A stretch of DNA of 64,000 bases, from NCBI RefSeq assembly GCF_014692495.1, contig NZ_JACOIJ010000008.1, forward strand, positions 1 through 64,000. Direction: 5' to 3'. The DNA is from Sphingobacterium litopenaei. GTDB taxonomy: Bacteria > Bacteroidota > Bacteroidia > Sphingobacteriales > Sphingobacteriaceae. Position numbers and translations under genes: made by a program. Shown in pieces: positions 8,525 to 17,357 of the stretch; position 1 is the first letter of the stretch; each line of letters opens with the position of its first letter. The notes beneath the pieces were generated by a model, which saw nothing but the letters and a program-made list of their open reading frames with translations, ran no database searches and was not told the origin of the DNA.

Positions 8525-9859
8525 CTACTTCACAATAGTACCAAATAAATCAAAATCCTCTGCTCTATCCACCCTCACTTGTACAAAATCACCAATACGA
8601 GCATAATTTTCTTTTGCATTCAATATGACTTCATTATCTACCTCTGGTGAATCATATTCTGTACGGCCTATGAAATAGTCCCCATCCACTCTATCCACCA
8701 ATACTTTAAATTCTTTTCCAACTTTAGTTTGGTTTATATCGTATGATATACCCTGTTGGACTTCCATGATCGCATCTACTCGATCCTGTTTTACTTCTTC
8801 AGGAACATCATCCTCTAATGTGTGTGCATGTGTTTTCTCTTCATGTGAATAAGTGAAACATCCCAAACGGTCAAAATGTGTTTCTTCTACCCACTCTAAC
8901 ATCTCTTGAAAATCTTGTTCTGTCTCTCCTGGGTACCCACATATCAATGTGGTACGTAAAGCGATATCAGGCACTTTATCGCGGATTTTGTTTACAAGGT
9001 CAATTTGTTTTTGCTTAGAAGTGCCACGACGCATCGATGTCAACATATTATCTGATATATGCTGCAATGGCATATCCAAATAATTACAGATATTGCTACG
9101 TTCATTCATTGTGTCCAATATATCCATTGGGAAACCTGAAGGATAAGCATATTGCAAACGAATCCATTCGATACCATCCACATCAGAAAGGTGACGCATT
9201 AAATCCGATAAATTACGTTTACCGTAAATATCCAAACCGTAATACGTCAAATCTTGCGCAATAAGAATTAATTCTTTTGTACCATTTGAGGCCAAAAATT
9301 TCGCTTCTTTTACTAAATCATCAATAGATTTTGAAATATGTTTACCACGCATAAGTGGAATAGCACAGAAAGAACATGGTCGGTTACATCCTTCCGCAAT
9401 TTTAAAATATGAAAAATGCGAAGGCGTTGTCAATAGACGTTCACCTAATAATTCATGACGATAATCTGCACCGATAGTAGAAAGTAATTCTGGAAGATCA
9501 TTCGTTCCGAAGTAAGCATCTACATTAGGTATTTCAGTTTGCAATTCTGGCTTATATCGCTCAGAAAGACATCCAGTCACAATTACTTTATTTACTTTTC
9601 CTTGATCCTTAAGCTCTGAAAACTGTAAAATCGTGTCAATAGACTCCTGTTTGGCATTATCAATAAATCCACAAGTATTGATAACTACAATATCATTTGC
9701 TTGTATATTATTTGATTCGTGAACAACATCAATTTGATTTCCTTTCAATTGACCCATCAATACTTCCGAGTCGTGAATATTTTTCGAACATCCCAATGTA
9801 ACTACGTTCACACGCGGTTTTGTTACTATAGGTTCGAATTTACTATGTTTTGTTTTCAT
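8525..9859 (-). CDS. rimO: Ribosomal protein S12 methylthiotransferase RimO
   Basis: A 444-residue radical-SAM methylthiotransferase that modifies Asp88 of ribosomal protein S12. The N-terminal domain holds the second cluster cysteines (Cys24 in LGCSKN, Cys63 in NTCGF, Cys97 in TGCLSE). The radical-SAM motif is C158-x3-C162-x2-C165 in EGCNRPCSFCAIP. The C-terminal TRAM domain spans about 380-444. LGCSKNIHDSEVLMGQL distinguishes RimO from MiaB. It follows the ftsY/ribosomal-protein block on the same strand, a conserved neighbourhood in Bacteroidota. Confidence 0.95.
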   Translation of the reverse strand: MKTKHSKFEPIVTKPRVNVVTLGCSKNIHDSEVLMGQLKGNQIDVVHESNNIQANDIVVINTCGFIDNAKQESIDTILQFSELKDQGKVNKVIVTGCLSERYKPELQTEIPNVDAYFGTNDLPELLSTIGADYRHELLGERLLTTPSHFSYFKIAEGCNRPCSFCAIPLMRGKHISKSIDDLVKEAKFLASNGTKELILIAQDLTYYGLDIYGKRNLSDLMRHLSDVDGIEWIRLQYAYPSGFPMDILDTMNERSNICNYLDMPLQHISDNMLTSMRRGTSKQKQIDLVNKIRDKVPDIALRTTLICGYPGETEQDFQEMLEWVEETHFDRLGCFTYSHEEKTHAHTLEDDVPEEVKQDRVDAIMEVQQGISYDINQTKVGKEFKVLVDRVDGDYFIGRTEYDSPEVDNEVILNAKENYARIGDFVQVRVDRAEDFDLFGTIVK

Positions 9860-9965
9860 TATTATGGTTGAATTGTACCGATAATCGCTTATCCGAACAA
9901 CTTAAATTTCAAAAAATTATTAATAACCCTGATTTTCTTACTTGAAAGGTAGTAAAGTATTTTTA

Positions 9966-10035
9966 GTCATTTCGATCGAAGGGAGAATCTAAACTGATGA
10001 GATTTCTCATAGCTTTGCACTTCACTCGAAATGAC
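9966..10035. repeat. Intergenic palindromic repeat, GTCAT...ATGAC class
   Basis: Outer 10-bp arms GTCATTTCGA (9966-9975) and TCGAAATGAC (10026-10035) are exact reverse complements. Inner segments (GGGAGAATCT and AGATTTCTC) pair imperfectly. Elements with this look, a GTCATTTCGA...GAAGGGAGA start, are frequent between genes in Bacteroidota genomes. A shorter relative lies at 34933-34974. The function is unknown; RNA hairpin, terminator or REP-like element are possible. Confidence 0.7.
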
Positions 10036-10037
10036 TG

Positions 10038-10064
10038 AGTATTTGAGAGTTTTATTCAAATACT
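10038..10064. repeat. Inverted repeat overlapping the ftsY stop
   Basis: Perfect 9-bp arms AGTATTTGA (10038-10046) and TCAAATACT (10056-10064) immediately beside the larger palindrome and reaching into the ftsY stop codon. There is no T-run after it on the minus strand, so it is not a classic terminator. Confidence 0.5.
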
Positions 10065-11025
10065 ATTTAAACAGAGACTCTACAAATTCACGCTTATTGA
10101 AAAGCTGTAAATCACCAATCTTCTCTCCTACGCCAATATATTTCACAGGAATTTTGAACTGATCCGAAATACCGATTACGACACCGCCTTTTGCTGTACC
10201 GTCTAATTTAGTTAACGCTAATGCGTTCACATCTGTAGCTTGTGTAAACTGTGTACATTGCTCGATAGCATTTTGTCCAGTAGAAGCATCAAGTACCAAT
10301 AAAATCTCATGTGGAGCACCAGGAACTACCTTTTGCATTACATTTTTGATCTTACCCAACTCATTCATCAAGCCTACTTTATTGTGCAAACGACCAGCTG
10401 TATCAATGATCGCCACATCATCACCATTAGAAACAGCAGATTGAATCGTATCAAAAGCCACAGATGCTGGATCAGATCCCATAGCCTGTGCTACGACACG
10501 GACACCTACTCTTTCACCCCAAAGTTTGATTTGGTCAACAGCAGCCGCTCTGAACGTATCTGCCGCGCCCAATACTACTTTGTTACCTGCTTCTTTGAGT
10601 TGATGCGCTAACTTACCAATAGTAGTTGTCTTACCAACGCCGTTCACTCCAACGACCATAATCACATAAGGTTTGTGATTGCCATATTCGAAGCTCTCGA
10701 AATCATTACTATTGTTTTCAGCAAGAAGAGCTTGAATTTCTTCTTTCAACAGACGGTTTAATTCATCTGTTCCAACATATTTATCACGTGCAACACGTTC
10801 TTGGATTCTTTCGACAATTTTCAAAGTAGTTGTGACACCCACGTCCGAGGTAACCAATACTTCCTCCAGATTATCCAACACATCGTCATCAATCGTCGAT
10901 TTACCAACGACAGCCTTGGTAATCTTTGAAAAGAAACCTTCTTTCGTTTTCTCCAAACTTTTATCCAAAGCTTCTTGAGCTTCAGGCGCCTCTTGTTTCT
11001 TCTTGAAAAAATCAAATAAACCCAT
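10063..11025 (-). CDS. ftsY: Signal recognition particle receptor FtsY
   Basis: A 320-residue SRP-type GTPase that docks ribosome-nascent-chain-SRP complexes at the inner membrane. It has a short charged N-terminal A region (residues 1-30), an NG domain with G1 loop GVNGVGKTTT (126-135), the DTAAFRAAAVDQI-like insertion box written here as GAADTFRAAAVDQI, DTAGR, and TKLDGTAKGG. Length is typical of the short Bacteroidota FtsY with little acidic domain. It lies between DUF4295 and rimO but a terminator-like hairpin separates it from the ribosomal genes. Confidence 0.95.
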   Translation of the reverse strand: MGLFDFFKKKQEAPEAQEALDKSLEKTKEGFFSKITKAVVGKSTIDDDVLDNLEEVLVTSDVGVTTTLKIVERIQERVARDKYVGTDELNRLLKEEIQALLAENNSNDFESFEYGNHKPYVIMVVGVNGVGKTTTIGKLAHQLKEAGNKVVLGAADTFRAAAVDQIKLWGERVGVRVVAQAMGSDPASVAFDTIQSAVSNGDDVAIIDTAGRLHNKVGLMNELGKIKNVMQKVVPGAPHEILLVLDASTGQNAIEQCTQFTQATDVNALALTKLDGTAKGGVVIGISDQFKIPVKYIGVGEKIGDLQLFNKREFVESLFK

Positions 11026-11087
11026 GTATACTTATGATAACTAATGCTTAAAAATCAAGTTCAAATATACTTAAATCTTGCCATACT

Positions 11088-11135
11088 AAAAAAAGCCCTT
11101 TCGGTGAGTATACCAAAACGGCTTTCAGTTTTTTT
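11088..11135 (-). terminator. Terminator after the DUF4295 gene
   Basis: On the minus strand a stem formed by AAAGCCGTTTTGGT and ACCGAAAGGGCTTT (one G-G mismatch, one G-U pair) is followed by seven T. It separates the rpmB-rpmG-DUF4295 operon from ftsY. Confidence 0.7.
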
Positions 11136-11170
11136 AAAGAAAAACTTTAAAAAAGGAATATCTTTCTTGC

Positions 11171-11332
11171 TTATTTTGTAGCTGCCGCAACAACTTCTTT
11201 TACGTTGTCGTTGTGTACCATACTTTCTTTGAAAGTATAAGCTCCAGTTTTAGCAGATTTTGCAGTGATGATAACTTTAGTAAACTCTTTACCACCACCT
11301 TTTTGTAATGATGCTACCGCTTTCTTTGCCAT
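11171..11332 (-). CDS. DUF4295 family small protein
   Basis: A 53-residue basic protein starting MAKKAVASLQKGGGKEFTKV and ending EVVAAATK. It fits DUF4295, a family confined largely to Bacteroidota and encoded next to ribosomal proteins L28 and L33, as here. The small size, basic composition and position make a ribosome-associated role likely, but this is inference. The stop is TAA at 11171-11173. Confidence 0.85.
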   Translation of the reverse strand: MAKKAVASLQKGGGKEFTKVIITAKSAKTGAYTFKESMVHNDNVKEVVAAATK

Positions 11333-11379
11333 GGTATTATGTTTTTATATTGAACCGCTTTCGCAAGTCCAAAAATTAA

Positions 11380-11562
11380 TTACTTAATTTCTTTATGAAC
11401 AGTTACTTTTCTCAATACAGGGTTGAATTTTTTCAATTCTAAACGCTCTGTTGTGTTCTTTTTGTTTTTTGTAGTGATGTAACGTGACATCCCTGGAAGA
11501 CCACTTTCTTTGTGTTCAGTACACTCTAAGATTACTTGTACTCTATTTCCTTTTTTAGCCAT
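11380..11562 (-). CDS. rpmG: 50S ribosomal protein L33
   Basis: A 60-residue L33: [20 protein letters not shown], then [21 protein letters not shown]. It has a single Cys, so it is the zinc-free (C-minus) form. It is 47 bases upstream of the DUF4295 gene and about 70 bases after rpmB, in the usual Bacteroidota order. Confidence 0.95.
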   Translation of the reverse strand: MAKKGNRVQVILECTEHKESGLPGMSRYITTKNKKNTTERLELKKFNPVLRKVTVHKEIK

Positions 11563-11633
11563 TGTTTTTACTTTGTTTAATCCTCACGGACTATTAGTTC
11601 ATGAATATCTTTAATTAACAGGCGGATTATCTA

Positions 11634-11867
11634 TTAAACGTATCCTTTTTTGATAAATTTATTGATAACCGAAGTAATTCCGTTTTTGTTAATTGTTTTA
11701 ATTGCAGCCGTAGACACTTTTAAAGTGATCCAACGATCTTCTTCAGGAATGTAGAAACGTTTAGTTTGTAAATTAGGATAGAATTTACGCTTAGTCTTAA
11801 CGTTCGAGTGAGATACGTTATTTCCTTTTAATGCCGTTTTGCCTGTTAAATCACAAATTCTTGACAT
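11634..11867 (-). CDS. rpmB: 50S ribosomal protein L28
   Basis: A 77-residue L28 beginning MSRICDLTGKTALKGNNVSH with the family motif NVKTKRKFYPNLQ and the tail KTINKNGITSVINKFIKKG. It lacks the paired zinc cysteines of some L28 proteins. It is first in the operon rpmB-rpmG-DUF4295. Confidence 0.95.
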   Translation of the reverse strand: MSRICDLTGKTALKGNNVSHSNVKTKRKFYPNLQTKRFYIPEEDRWITLKVSTAAIKTINKNGITSVINKFIKKGYV

Positions 11868-12175
11868 GATATTTATTTTTAATGTTGTCTATTTATACAC
11901 CAATTCTCTTTTGCACTCTCTGCAAAGAGTTTGCAAATATCTATATTTCTTTTGGGATTTACAACAATATGGACAGAATTATTTTTAAAAATAATCCAAA
12001 AAGTGCAGGAACAGCAAATGTAGAGGTTTTCCAATTTATCTCATATTGTTCTCCAAAAAAATAGTTTTCAACAATTCACATTTTATAATTTGATCAACTT
12101 TCAAAATCCGTCTTGTGTTTACTAGGTTTACTTAGTACTTTTAGCCTAAAAGTAAATTTAGCGTAAGGGATATAA
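11868..12175. other. Divergent intergenic region between rpmB and recO
   Basis: About 308 bases that should carry the promoters of both operons. A 60-codon open frame on the plus strand (11882-12064) has no ribosome-binding site and no protein-like composition, so it is not called. A short stem CTCTTTGCAGAGAG, read on the minus strand near 11925, lies in the presumed rpmB leader. Nothing else stands out. Confidence 0.5.
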
Positions 12176-12898
12176 ATGCTACATAAAACACGTGCAATAG
12201 CTTTAAAAATTACGAACTATTCAGAAAATAGTGTAGTAGCGCAATTTTTCACCGAAGAATTTGGAATTCAGTCCTATTTGATTAATGGAGCACGTAAACC
12301 CAAAGCTAAAATTCATGTGAATATGCTGCAGCCTCTACATCTATTGGATTTGGTCGTTTACTACAAAGATACAGGTAGCTTGCAACGCATCAAAGAAGCT
12401 ACCTCTTGGCCTATATTACAGCAAATTCCTCTTGAAATTACCAAAAGTTCAGTTGCCATATTCTTAAACGAAATACTGTATAAGGTTTTAAAACAGCAAC
12501 AACCAGATCCTCACCTTTTTAATTTTATTCAACAATCTATTCTGTGGCTAGATCAGACAGATGAACCTATTCAAAATTTTCATTTATGTTTTTTAATGAA
12601 ATTAAGTAGGTTTTTAGGTTATATGCCCTCCTCCTCAGATGAAATTCTACCCTATTTTGACTTAGTGGATGGCGTATTCACTAAATATGCTCCTGCTCAT
12701 ACCTACACTTTACAAGCACCACATACCCACATGTTTCATGCTATATTAAATGTGCCATATGAAGAATCTCACTTAATTCAAATGAAGCACGAAGATCGTA
12801 TTTATCTGCTTTCTCAGATTATTAACTTCTACAAAGTTCATACAGAGAACTTTGGAACAGTTAATTCTTTACAAATTTTGGAAGAAATTTTTCATTAA
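12176..12898 (+). CDS. recO: DNA repair protein RecO
   Basis: A 240-residue RecO, which loads RecA at ssDNA gaps with RecR/RecF. The N-terminal OB fold starts MLHKTRAIALKITNYSENS and includes EFGIQSYLINGARKPKAK; the C-terminal helical part includes FHLCFLMKLSRFLGYMP. The zinc-finger cysteines of some RecO proteins are absent, as in many Bacteroidota. It is a single gene followed by the DUF805 gene after 71 bases. Confidence 0.93.
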   Translation: MLHKTRAIALKITNYSENSVVAQFFTEEFGIQSYLINGARKPKAKIHVNMLQPLHLLDLVVYYKDTGSLQRIKEATSWPILQQIPLEITKSSVAIFLNEILYKVLKQQQPDPHLFNFIQQSILWLDQTDEPIQNFHLCFLMKLSRFLGYMPSSSDEILPYFDLVDGVFTKYAPAHTYTLQAPHTHMFHAILNVPYEESHLIQMKHEDRIYLLSQIINFYKVHTENFGTVNSLQILEEIFH

Positions 12899-12922
12899 AA
12901 TATATTAAATCAAGAATAATCT

Positions 12923-12930
12923 TATTTTTG
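12923..12930 (+). promoter_or_regulatory. Candidate -7 element of the DUF805 gene
   Basis: TATTTTTG matches the Bacteroidota -7 consensus TAnnTTTG, 39 bases before the ATG at 12970. No clear -33 TTG is visible. Confidence 0.35.
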
Positions 12931-12969
12931 ATTAAGTAATAATATGTATTAACTTAATAAAACTAAATT

Positions 12970-13440
12970 ATGGAATGGTATTTAAAGGTCGTAAGAGACA
13001 ATTACGCAAATTTCAGCGGGCGTGCCAGAAGAAAAGAATTCTGGATGTTTGTATTATTTAACATCATAATATCCTGGGGTTTATCTTTAATAGATCAAAT
13101 GCTAGGATTTACCTATACTTATCAACCAGAACCTGTTAACTTACCAGGTATGGAATGGATGTCTAGATATCAATCTACAGGATACTTAAGTGGAATTTAT
13201 TCATTAGCGGTAATAATTCCTTCCTTAGCTGTTACTGTACGTAGATTACATGATATAGGTAAATCAGGATGGAATATATTATGGGGTTTTGTTTGCTGCA
13301 TAGGTTGGTTATATTTAATCTATTTATATATTCAAGAAGGCGAAAATGGCACAAATGAATATGGTCCTGATCCAAAAGGTGGAAGTGCAGATCCATTTGC
13401 AGACCAACGTGATACACATAATCCATTTACAAATAGCTAA
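12970..13440 (+). CDS. DUF805 domain membrane protein
   Basis: A 156-residue membrane protein with the DUF805 pattern: MEWYLKVVRDNYANFSGRAR then RKEFWMFVLFN, several membrane helices, RRLHDIGKSGW, and a C-terminal G-x-N-x-Y-G-P-D-P (GTNEYGPDPKG). The family is widespread and functionally unassigned. It is a single gene with its own terminator, shared with the converging cold-shock gene. Confidence 0.9.
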   Translation: MEWYLKVVRDNYANFSGRARRKEFWMFVLFNIIISWGLSLIDQMLGFTYTYQPEPVNLPGMEWMSRYQSTGYLSGIYSLAVIIPSLAVTVRRLHDIGKSGWNILWGFVCCIGWLYLIYLYIQEGENGTNEYGPDPKGGSADPFADQRDTHNPFTNS

Positions 13441-13463
13441 ATGAACAATTCATAAAAAGCAAA

Positions 13464-13493
13464 AAAGCTCGAAATCAATTGATTTCGAGCTTT
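13464..13493. terminator. Bidirectional terminator
   Basis: A perfect 30-base palindrome centred at 13478/13479, with AAAGCTCGAAATCAA as its left arm. It is A-rich upstream and ends in TTT. It separates the converging DUF805 and cold-shock genes. Confidence 0.8.
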
Positions 13494-13519
13494 CTCACAA
13501 TAAATATATTTAGAATCTA

Positions 13520-13711
13520 TTAGATAACTTTTACATTTACCGCGTTAAGCCCTTTACGACCTTGTTCTACTTCGTAAGATACATCATCGCCCTCACGAAC
13601 TTTGTCTACTAATCCTGAAACGTGAACAAAAATTTCGCTTTCGCCCGATGCTGGCACTATGAAACCGAAACCTTTGGTCTCATTAAAGAATTTTACTTTA
13701 CCTTCTTGCAT
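13520..13711 (-). CDS. Cold-shock domain protein (CspA family)
   Basis: A 63-residue single cold-shock domain: GKVKFFNETKGFGFI carries RNP1 (KGFGFI) and IFVHVSGL carries RNP2 (FVHVS). It acts as a single-stranded nucleic-acid or RNA chaperone. Bacteroidota Csp proteins of this length are common and need not be cold induced. The 5' leader is AT-rich. Confidence 0.93.
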   Translation of the reverse strand: MQEGKVKFFNETKGFGFIVPASGESEIFVHVSGLVDKVREGDDVSYEVEQGRKGLNAVNVKVI

Positions 13712-13848
13712 TACTGTATTATATTTTAATTTATCTAAAGATAAGATTTATAAAATCATTTACAAGATTATTTTGATTGATTATTAAACATTGTGGCATT
13801 TTGTTTGTCTATGCGTTATATACAGAAAATATTAATTTCAAACGATAT

Positions 13849-14559
13849 ATGAAAAAATTACTAACAATTGCATTTCTAGTTGGAACTATCTTAATGACAA
13901 ACGCCCAATCAAACAATATTGAATCTTATCGCAAAGTAGCGACTAAAGGATACGCTGAAAAAGAGGTGACTCCAGATATTATTTACCTTTCAATTTCCTT
14001 GAAAGAATTTTATATGGATGGTAATATGAAGAAAAAAGTATTTATCGAGACTTTAGAAAAGCAGCTTTTTGATGCAGCAACGGCAATAGGGGTGAAAAAA
14101 GAAGATTTCACTGTTCAAAATATCTACAGTTACAATTATCAAAATAAGAAAAAGAACAATGAACTGTTGCAATCACGTCAATATCGTATCAAAGTGACAA
14201 ACTTAAATGGATTACACAGTATGTTGGATAAGGTAGATCCTCAAGGATTGGAAAGCACTTCAATCAGCGGATACGACCATACACAAAAACGTGAAATTGA
14301 AAAAGAATTGAAAACTGCAGCAGTAAAAGATGCACGTATTAACGCTGAAATTTTAGCAGCAGCAGACGGTGGTTCAGTAGGGAAGGTGTTAGTAATAAAC
14401 GATAATAGCAACTTTAATTTTGGAGAATTAGTTCCTACGACACGTATGTTTGCAAAATCCGCGATGATGGATGGTGTTGCAGAGTCAAATGAACTTACTT
14501 TAGATATTCGTCCAATCAAGTTGACTTGTTATATTGACGGAGTATTTGAATTGAAATAA
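13849..14559 (+). CDS. SIMPL domain (DUF541) periplasmic protein
   Basis: A 236-residue secreted protein. The ATG at 13849 gives a proper signal peptide (MKKLLTIAFLVGTILMTNAQ); an upstream in-frame TTG at 13777 would bury it. The mature part is SIMPL/DUF541-like: VATKGYAEKEVTPDIIYLSI, a helical middle, and AVKDARINAEILAAADGGSV, the family's A-x-x-x-A helix. Members form ring-like oligomers at the envelope; function is poorly defined. The gene heads an operon: the next start is 2 bases after its stop. Confidence 0.85.
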   Translation: MKKLLTIAFLVGTILMTNAQSNNIESYRKVATKGYAEKEVTPDIIYLSISLKEFYMDGNMKKKVFIETLEKQLFDAATAIGVKKEDFTVQNIYSYNYQNKKKNNELLQSRQYRIKVTNLNGLHSMLDKVDPQGLESTSISGYDHTQKREIEKELKTAAVKDARINAEILAAADGGSVGKVLVINDNSNFNFGELVPTTRMFAKSAMMDGVAESNELTLDIRPIKLTCYIDGVFELK

Positions 14560-14561
14560 AA

Positions 14562-15050
14562 TTGGGACAAACAAATCATCTTATACAGCAAAAGCGCGAG
14601 AAAGATTTCGCTTGGATAGAGCGGATGTCTACGCTATTAGATAATAAATTTAGCATTGGAGGGTTCAGGTTCGGCTTGGATCCTCTTTTGAATTTAATAC
14701 CCTATGCTGGTCAATTTGTGGCCTTTGGAATGTCATTGGCATTGGTAGTCGTCATGCTTCGCAATGGAGCAGGCTCAAAGGTCGCTGTTAAGATGCTTCT
14801 GAATGTATTATTGGATGCTATTTTGGGTTCAATTCCGTTGATTGGCTATGCCTTTGACTTTTTCAATAAAGCCAACAAAAAGAACGTAAAACTTCTTCGA
14901 GAGCATTATTTTGAAGGAAAACATCAAGGCAGCGCAAAAGGTTTATTGATAACTTTATTTATTATTATAGTACTTTTGTGTGTTGCTGTTTTTTACCTGA
15001 TGTATATCCTTGCGGAATGGATTTTTGATACATTAGGTAATTTATTCTAA
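14562..15050 (+). CDS. DUF4112 domain membrane protein
   Basis: A 162-residue protein starting at a TTG two bases after the SIMPL gene. It has the DUF4112 core, MSTLLDNKFSIGGFRFGLDP followed by LLNLIPYAGQ, then two hydrophobic segments, IPLIGYAFDFFNKANKKNVK and a C-terminal membrane helix. The first ATG (14625) falls at the start of that core and would drop conserved upstream residues, so TTG is preferred. The function of the family is not known. Confidence 0.8.
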   Translation: MGQTNHLIQQKREKDFAWIERMSTLLDNKFSIGGFRFGLDPLLNLIPYAGQFVAFGMSLALVVVMLRNGAGSKVAVKMLLNVLLDAILGSIPLIGYAFDFFNKANKKNVKLLREHYFEGKHQGSAKGLLITLFIIIVLLCVAVFYLMYILAEWIFDTLGNLF

Positions 15051-15051
15051 T

Positions 15052-15441
15052 ATGATTCATAAAAACGAAATAATGTCCACAACCAGAATATTTGCTTTAT
15101 TACTCTTTGGAATTATGGTAGCTGCCCTATTAACCAATCCTAAAAAAGAGGAATTCGAATACGCTATTAAAGAAAAAGCTAAGTCCTTGTTGGAGGATCA
15201 ATTGAATTATGAGAATAAAGATGCACTCCAGTTGGGCATGACTTTATTTGGCGACCGTATCGTGCAAGAATTTGTACAAAACAATGTCGTAATAGAGAAT
15301 TACTATCTTTTTACGGTTGTCAAAATTAAATGGCAAGGAGAGAATACACCAATAGGAGGGGGAGCTTTCAAAAAAGTATGGCTGAGCCCAGAAATCAATG
15401 AGAAAGCAGATGAAATCGTGGGTATTCTTAAAAATTTATAA
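15052..15441 (+). CDS. DUF4359-like small envelope protein
   Basis: A 129-residue protein with one N-terminal hydrophobic segment (about residues 9-26, ending LLTNPKKEEF) and a soluble alpha/beta remainder containing VQNNVVIENYYLFTVVKI and GGAFKKVWLSP. The 'TNP..eeY' start and F/Y-rich 'NYYlFT' strand resemble DUF4359; this assignment is from memory of the family and moderate. It is separated by one base from the DUF4112 gene and overlaps the next gene by one base, so it is in the same operon. Confidence 0.6.
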   Translation: MIHKNEIMSTTRIFALLLFGIMVAALLTNPKKEEFEYAIKEKAKSLLEDQLNYENKDALQLGMTLFGDRIVQEFVQNNVVIENYYLFTVVKIKWQGENTPIGGGAFKKVWLSPEINEKADEIVGILKNL

Positions 15442-16136
15442 TGTTAGAAATTCTTTACCGCGATGAGCATCTCATCGCAATAAATAAACCTCATGGATTG
15501 TTGGTTCATCGTTCTTCCATTGCGAACGATGCCTCAGAATTTGCTTTGCAATTACTACGTGACCAAATCGGACAACCTGTCTATCCGGCTCATCGCTTGG
15601 ACCGAAAAACAGGCGGAATACTCTTATTTTCTTTGGACAAAGAAACCGATCAAAAAACACAGGTTTTGTTTCAGGATAAGAAAATGGATAAGCTTTATCT
15701 AGCTATTTTAAGAGGTTATTGTCCAGAAGAAGGCACTATAGATTATCCCTTACTAAAAGAGAATGGCACTTCACAAGAGGCCATTACGCATTATAAACGT
15801 CTGGCAACTGCGGAAATCGATGTTCCACAAGGAAAATTTCCAACTTCTCGTTATTCTCTAGTTGAAGCAAATCCTGAAACAGGAAGAATGCATCAGTTAA
15901 GAAGGCATTTTGCGCATATTATGCATCCTATCATTGGCGATCGCCCTCATGGTTGTAATAAGCAAAATAAACTGTGGAAAGAACGATTTGAAATGGACAC
16001 GATGCTTTTACATGCTTCAGAACTTCATTTTGATCATCCTTGGACTGGAAAAAAAATCAAAATTCGCGCAGATTTAAATTCAGAATTCAAAAGAGTCCTA
16101 TCAATTTTAGATTTGCAAACGGTTGCAACATTCTGA
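15441..16136 (+). CDS. TruC-like RluA-family pseudouridine synthase
   Basis: A 231-residue RluA-family enzyme. The catalytic Asp is in HRLDRKTGGILLF; YRDEHLIAINKPHGLLVH is the N-terminal family signature; GRMHQLRRHFAHIMHPIIGD is the RNA-binding C-terminal motif. The compact length, lack of an S4 domain, and the R-R-H-x-x-H variant point to TruC, which makes pseudouridine-65 in tRNA. Its ATG overlaps the TAA of the previous gene by one base. Confidence 0.85.
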   Translation: MLEILYRDEHLIAINKPHGLLVHRSSIANDASEFALQLLRDQIGQPVYPAHRLDRKTGGILLFSLDKETDQKTQVLFQDKKMDKLYLAILRGYCPEEGTIDYPLLKENGTSQEAITHYKRLATAEIDVPQGKFPTSRYSLVEANPETGRMHQLRRHFAHIMHPIIGDRPHGCNKQNKLWKERFEMDTMLLHASELHFDHPWTGKKIKIRADLNSEFKRVLSILDLQTVATF

Positions 16137-16223
16137 GAAACGAAAATTTTTTGTTTTTATCCAAAAACAAAGGATTATTTATGAGAATATTAAAATCAGA
16201 CGAAAATATCCCAACATATTAAT

Positions 16224-16231
16224 TATTTTTG
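16224..16231 (+). promoter_or_regulatory. Candidate -7 element of gcvT
   Basis: TATTTTTG matches TAnnTTTG and lies 21 bases before the ATG at 16253, implying a short leader. No glycine-riboswitch structure is visible in the leader. Confidence 0.4.
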
Positions 16232-16252
16232 CAAAAACTTTATAACCATTAG

Positions 16253-17335
16253 ATGATGAAAAACACAGCTTTAACAGACCATCATATTTCATTAGGAGCA
16301 AAGATGGTTCCTTTTGCAGGATTCAATATGCCTGTTCAATATTCCGGTATCAATGACGAGCATGAAACTGTTCGTACAGGTGTTGGGGTATTTGATGTGA
16401 GTCACATGGGTGAATTTATCTTGAAAGGCGAAAAAGCATTAGACTTGATCCAAAAAATATCATCTAATGATGCATCAAAATTATATGATGGTAAAGTACA
16501 ATACGCTTATATTCCAAACGAAACTGGCGGTATTGTGGATGACTTTTTGACTTACAAAATCGACGATATAACCTACCTTTTAGTTGTAAATGCTTCTAAT
16601 ATCGAGAAAGATTGGAACTGGATCAGCAAATACAACACGTATGGTGTAGAGATGAAAAATATCTCTGACGAAACATCTTTATTTGCTGTCCAAGGCCCTA
16701 AAGCAGCTGATGCTTTACAGAAATTGACTGATATCGAGCTGGCTTCTATGGAATATTATTCTTTTGCTAAAGGCACTTTCGCTGGTGTAGATAATGTAAT
16801 CGTATCAGCAACAGGATACACTGGCGCTGGAGGTTTTGAGATTTATGTTGCGAATAAAGATGCTCAAAAAGTATGGGATGCAATTTTCGAAGCAGGAGCG
16901 GAGTTTGGCATCAAACCTATTGGTTTAGGCGCACGCGATACTTTACGTTTAGAAATGGGATTCTGTTTGTATGGTAATGATATTGACGATACGACTTCTC
17001 CATTGGCAGCAGGTCTTGGCTGGGTAACTAAATTCACCAAAGATTTCGTTAACAGCGAAAACTTGAAAGCAGAAAAAGAAAAAGGGACAGCTCAAAAATT
17101 AGTGGGTTTTGAAATGATTGAAAGAGGTATTCCTCGTCATGATTACGACATCGTTGACGCTGAAGGCAATATAATTGGCCGCGTAACTTCGGGTACGCAA
17201 TCACCTACACTTAAAAAATCTATCGGTTTGGGTTATGTAAATACAGAATTCTCAAAAGCAGGATCAGAGATTTTTATACATATCCGTAATCAAAAAGTAA
17301 AAGCTGAAGTAAAGAAAGCGCCTTTCGTTAAATAA
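16253..17335 (+). CDS. gcvT: Glycine cleavage system T protein (aminomethyltransferase)
   Basis: A 360-residue T protein of the glycine cleavage complex, transferring the aminomethyl carbon from the H protein to tetrahydrofolate. Diagnostic stretches: [13 protein letters not shown], the folate-site [33 protein letters not shown] and [17 protein letters not shown]. The length is normal. Two ATG codons open the gene (16253 and 16256). gcvH and gcvP are not in this window. It ends at a strong terminator. Confidence 0.95.
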   Translation: MMKNTALTDHHISLGAKMVPFAGFNMPVQYSGINDEHETVRTGVGVFDVSHMGEFILKGEKALDLIQKISSNDASKLYDGKVQYAYIPNETGGIVDDFLTYKIDDITYLLVVNASNIEKDWNWISKYNTYGVEMKNISDETSLFAVQGPKAADALQKLTDIELASMEYYSFAKGTFAGVDNVIVSATGYTGAGGFEIYVANKDAQKVWDAIFEAGAEFGIKPIGLGARDTLRLEMGFCLYGNDIDDTTSPLAAGLGWVTKFTKDFVNSENLKAEKEKGTAQKLVGFEMIERGIPRHDYDIVDAEGNIIGRVTSGTQSPTLKKSIGLGYVNTEFSKAGSEIFIHIRNQKVKAEVKKAPFVK

Positions 17336-17357
17336 TAAGCGCTATAGATATAAAAGT

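Noticed and set aside
6407..9859. Considered whether rlmN could be a Cfr-type resistance methyltransferase.
   Set aside because: The C-terminal RRSRGKDIDAACGQL stretch and housekeeping context fit RlmN.
11882..12064. A 60-codon open frame between rpmB and recO.
   Set aside because: There is no ribosome-binding site, the start lies at the edge of the rpmB promoter region, and the composition is unlike protein; it is more likely leader or promoter DNA.
16137..16252. Searched the gcvT leader for a glycine riboswitch.
   Set aside because: The leader is short and AT-rich with no paired stem-loops of the expected kind.
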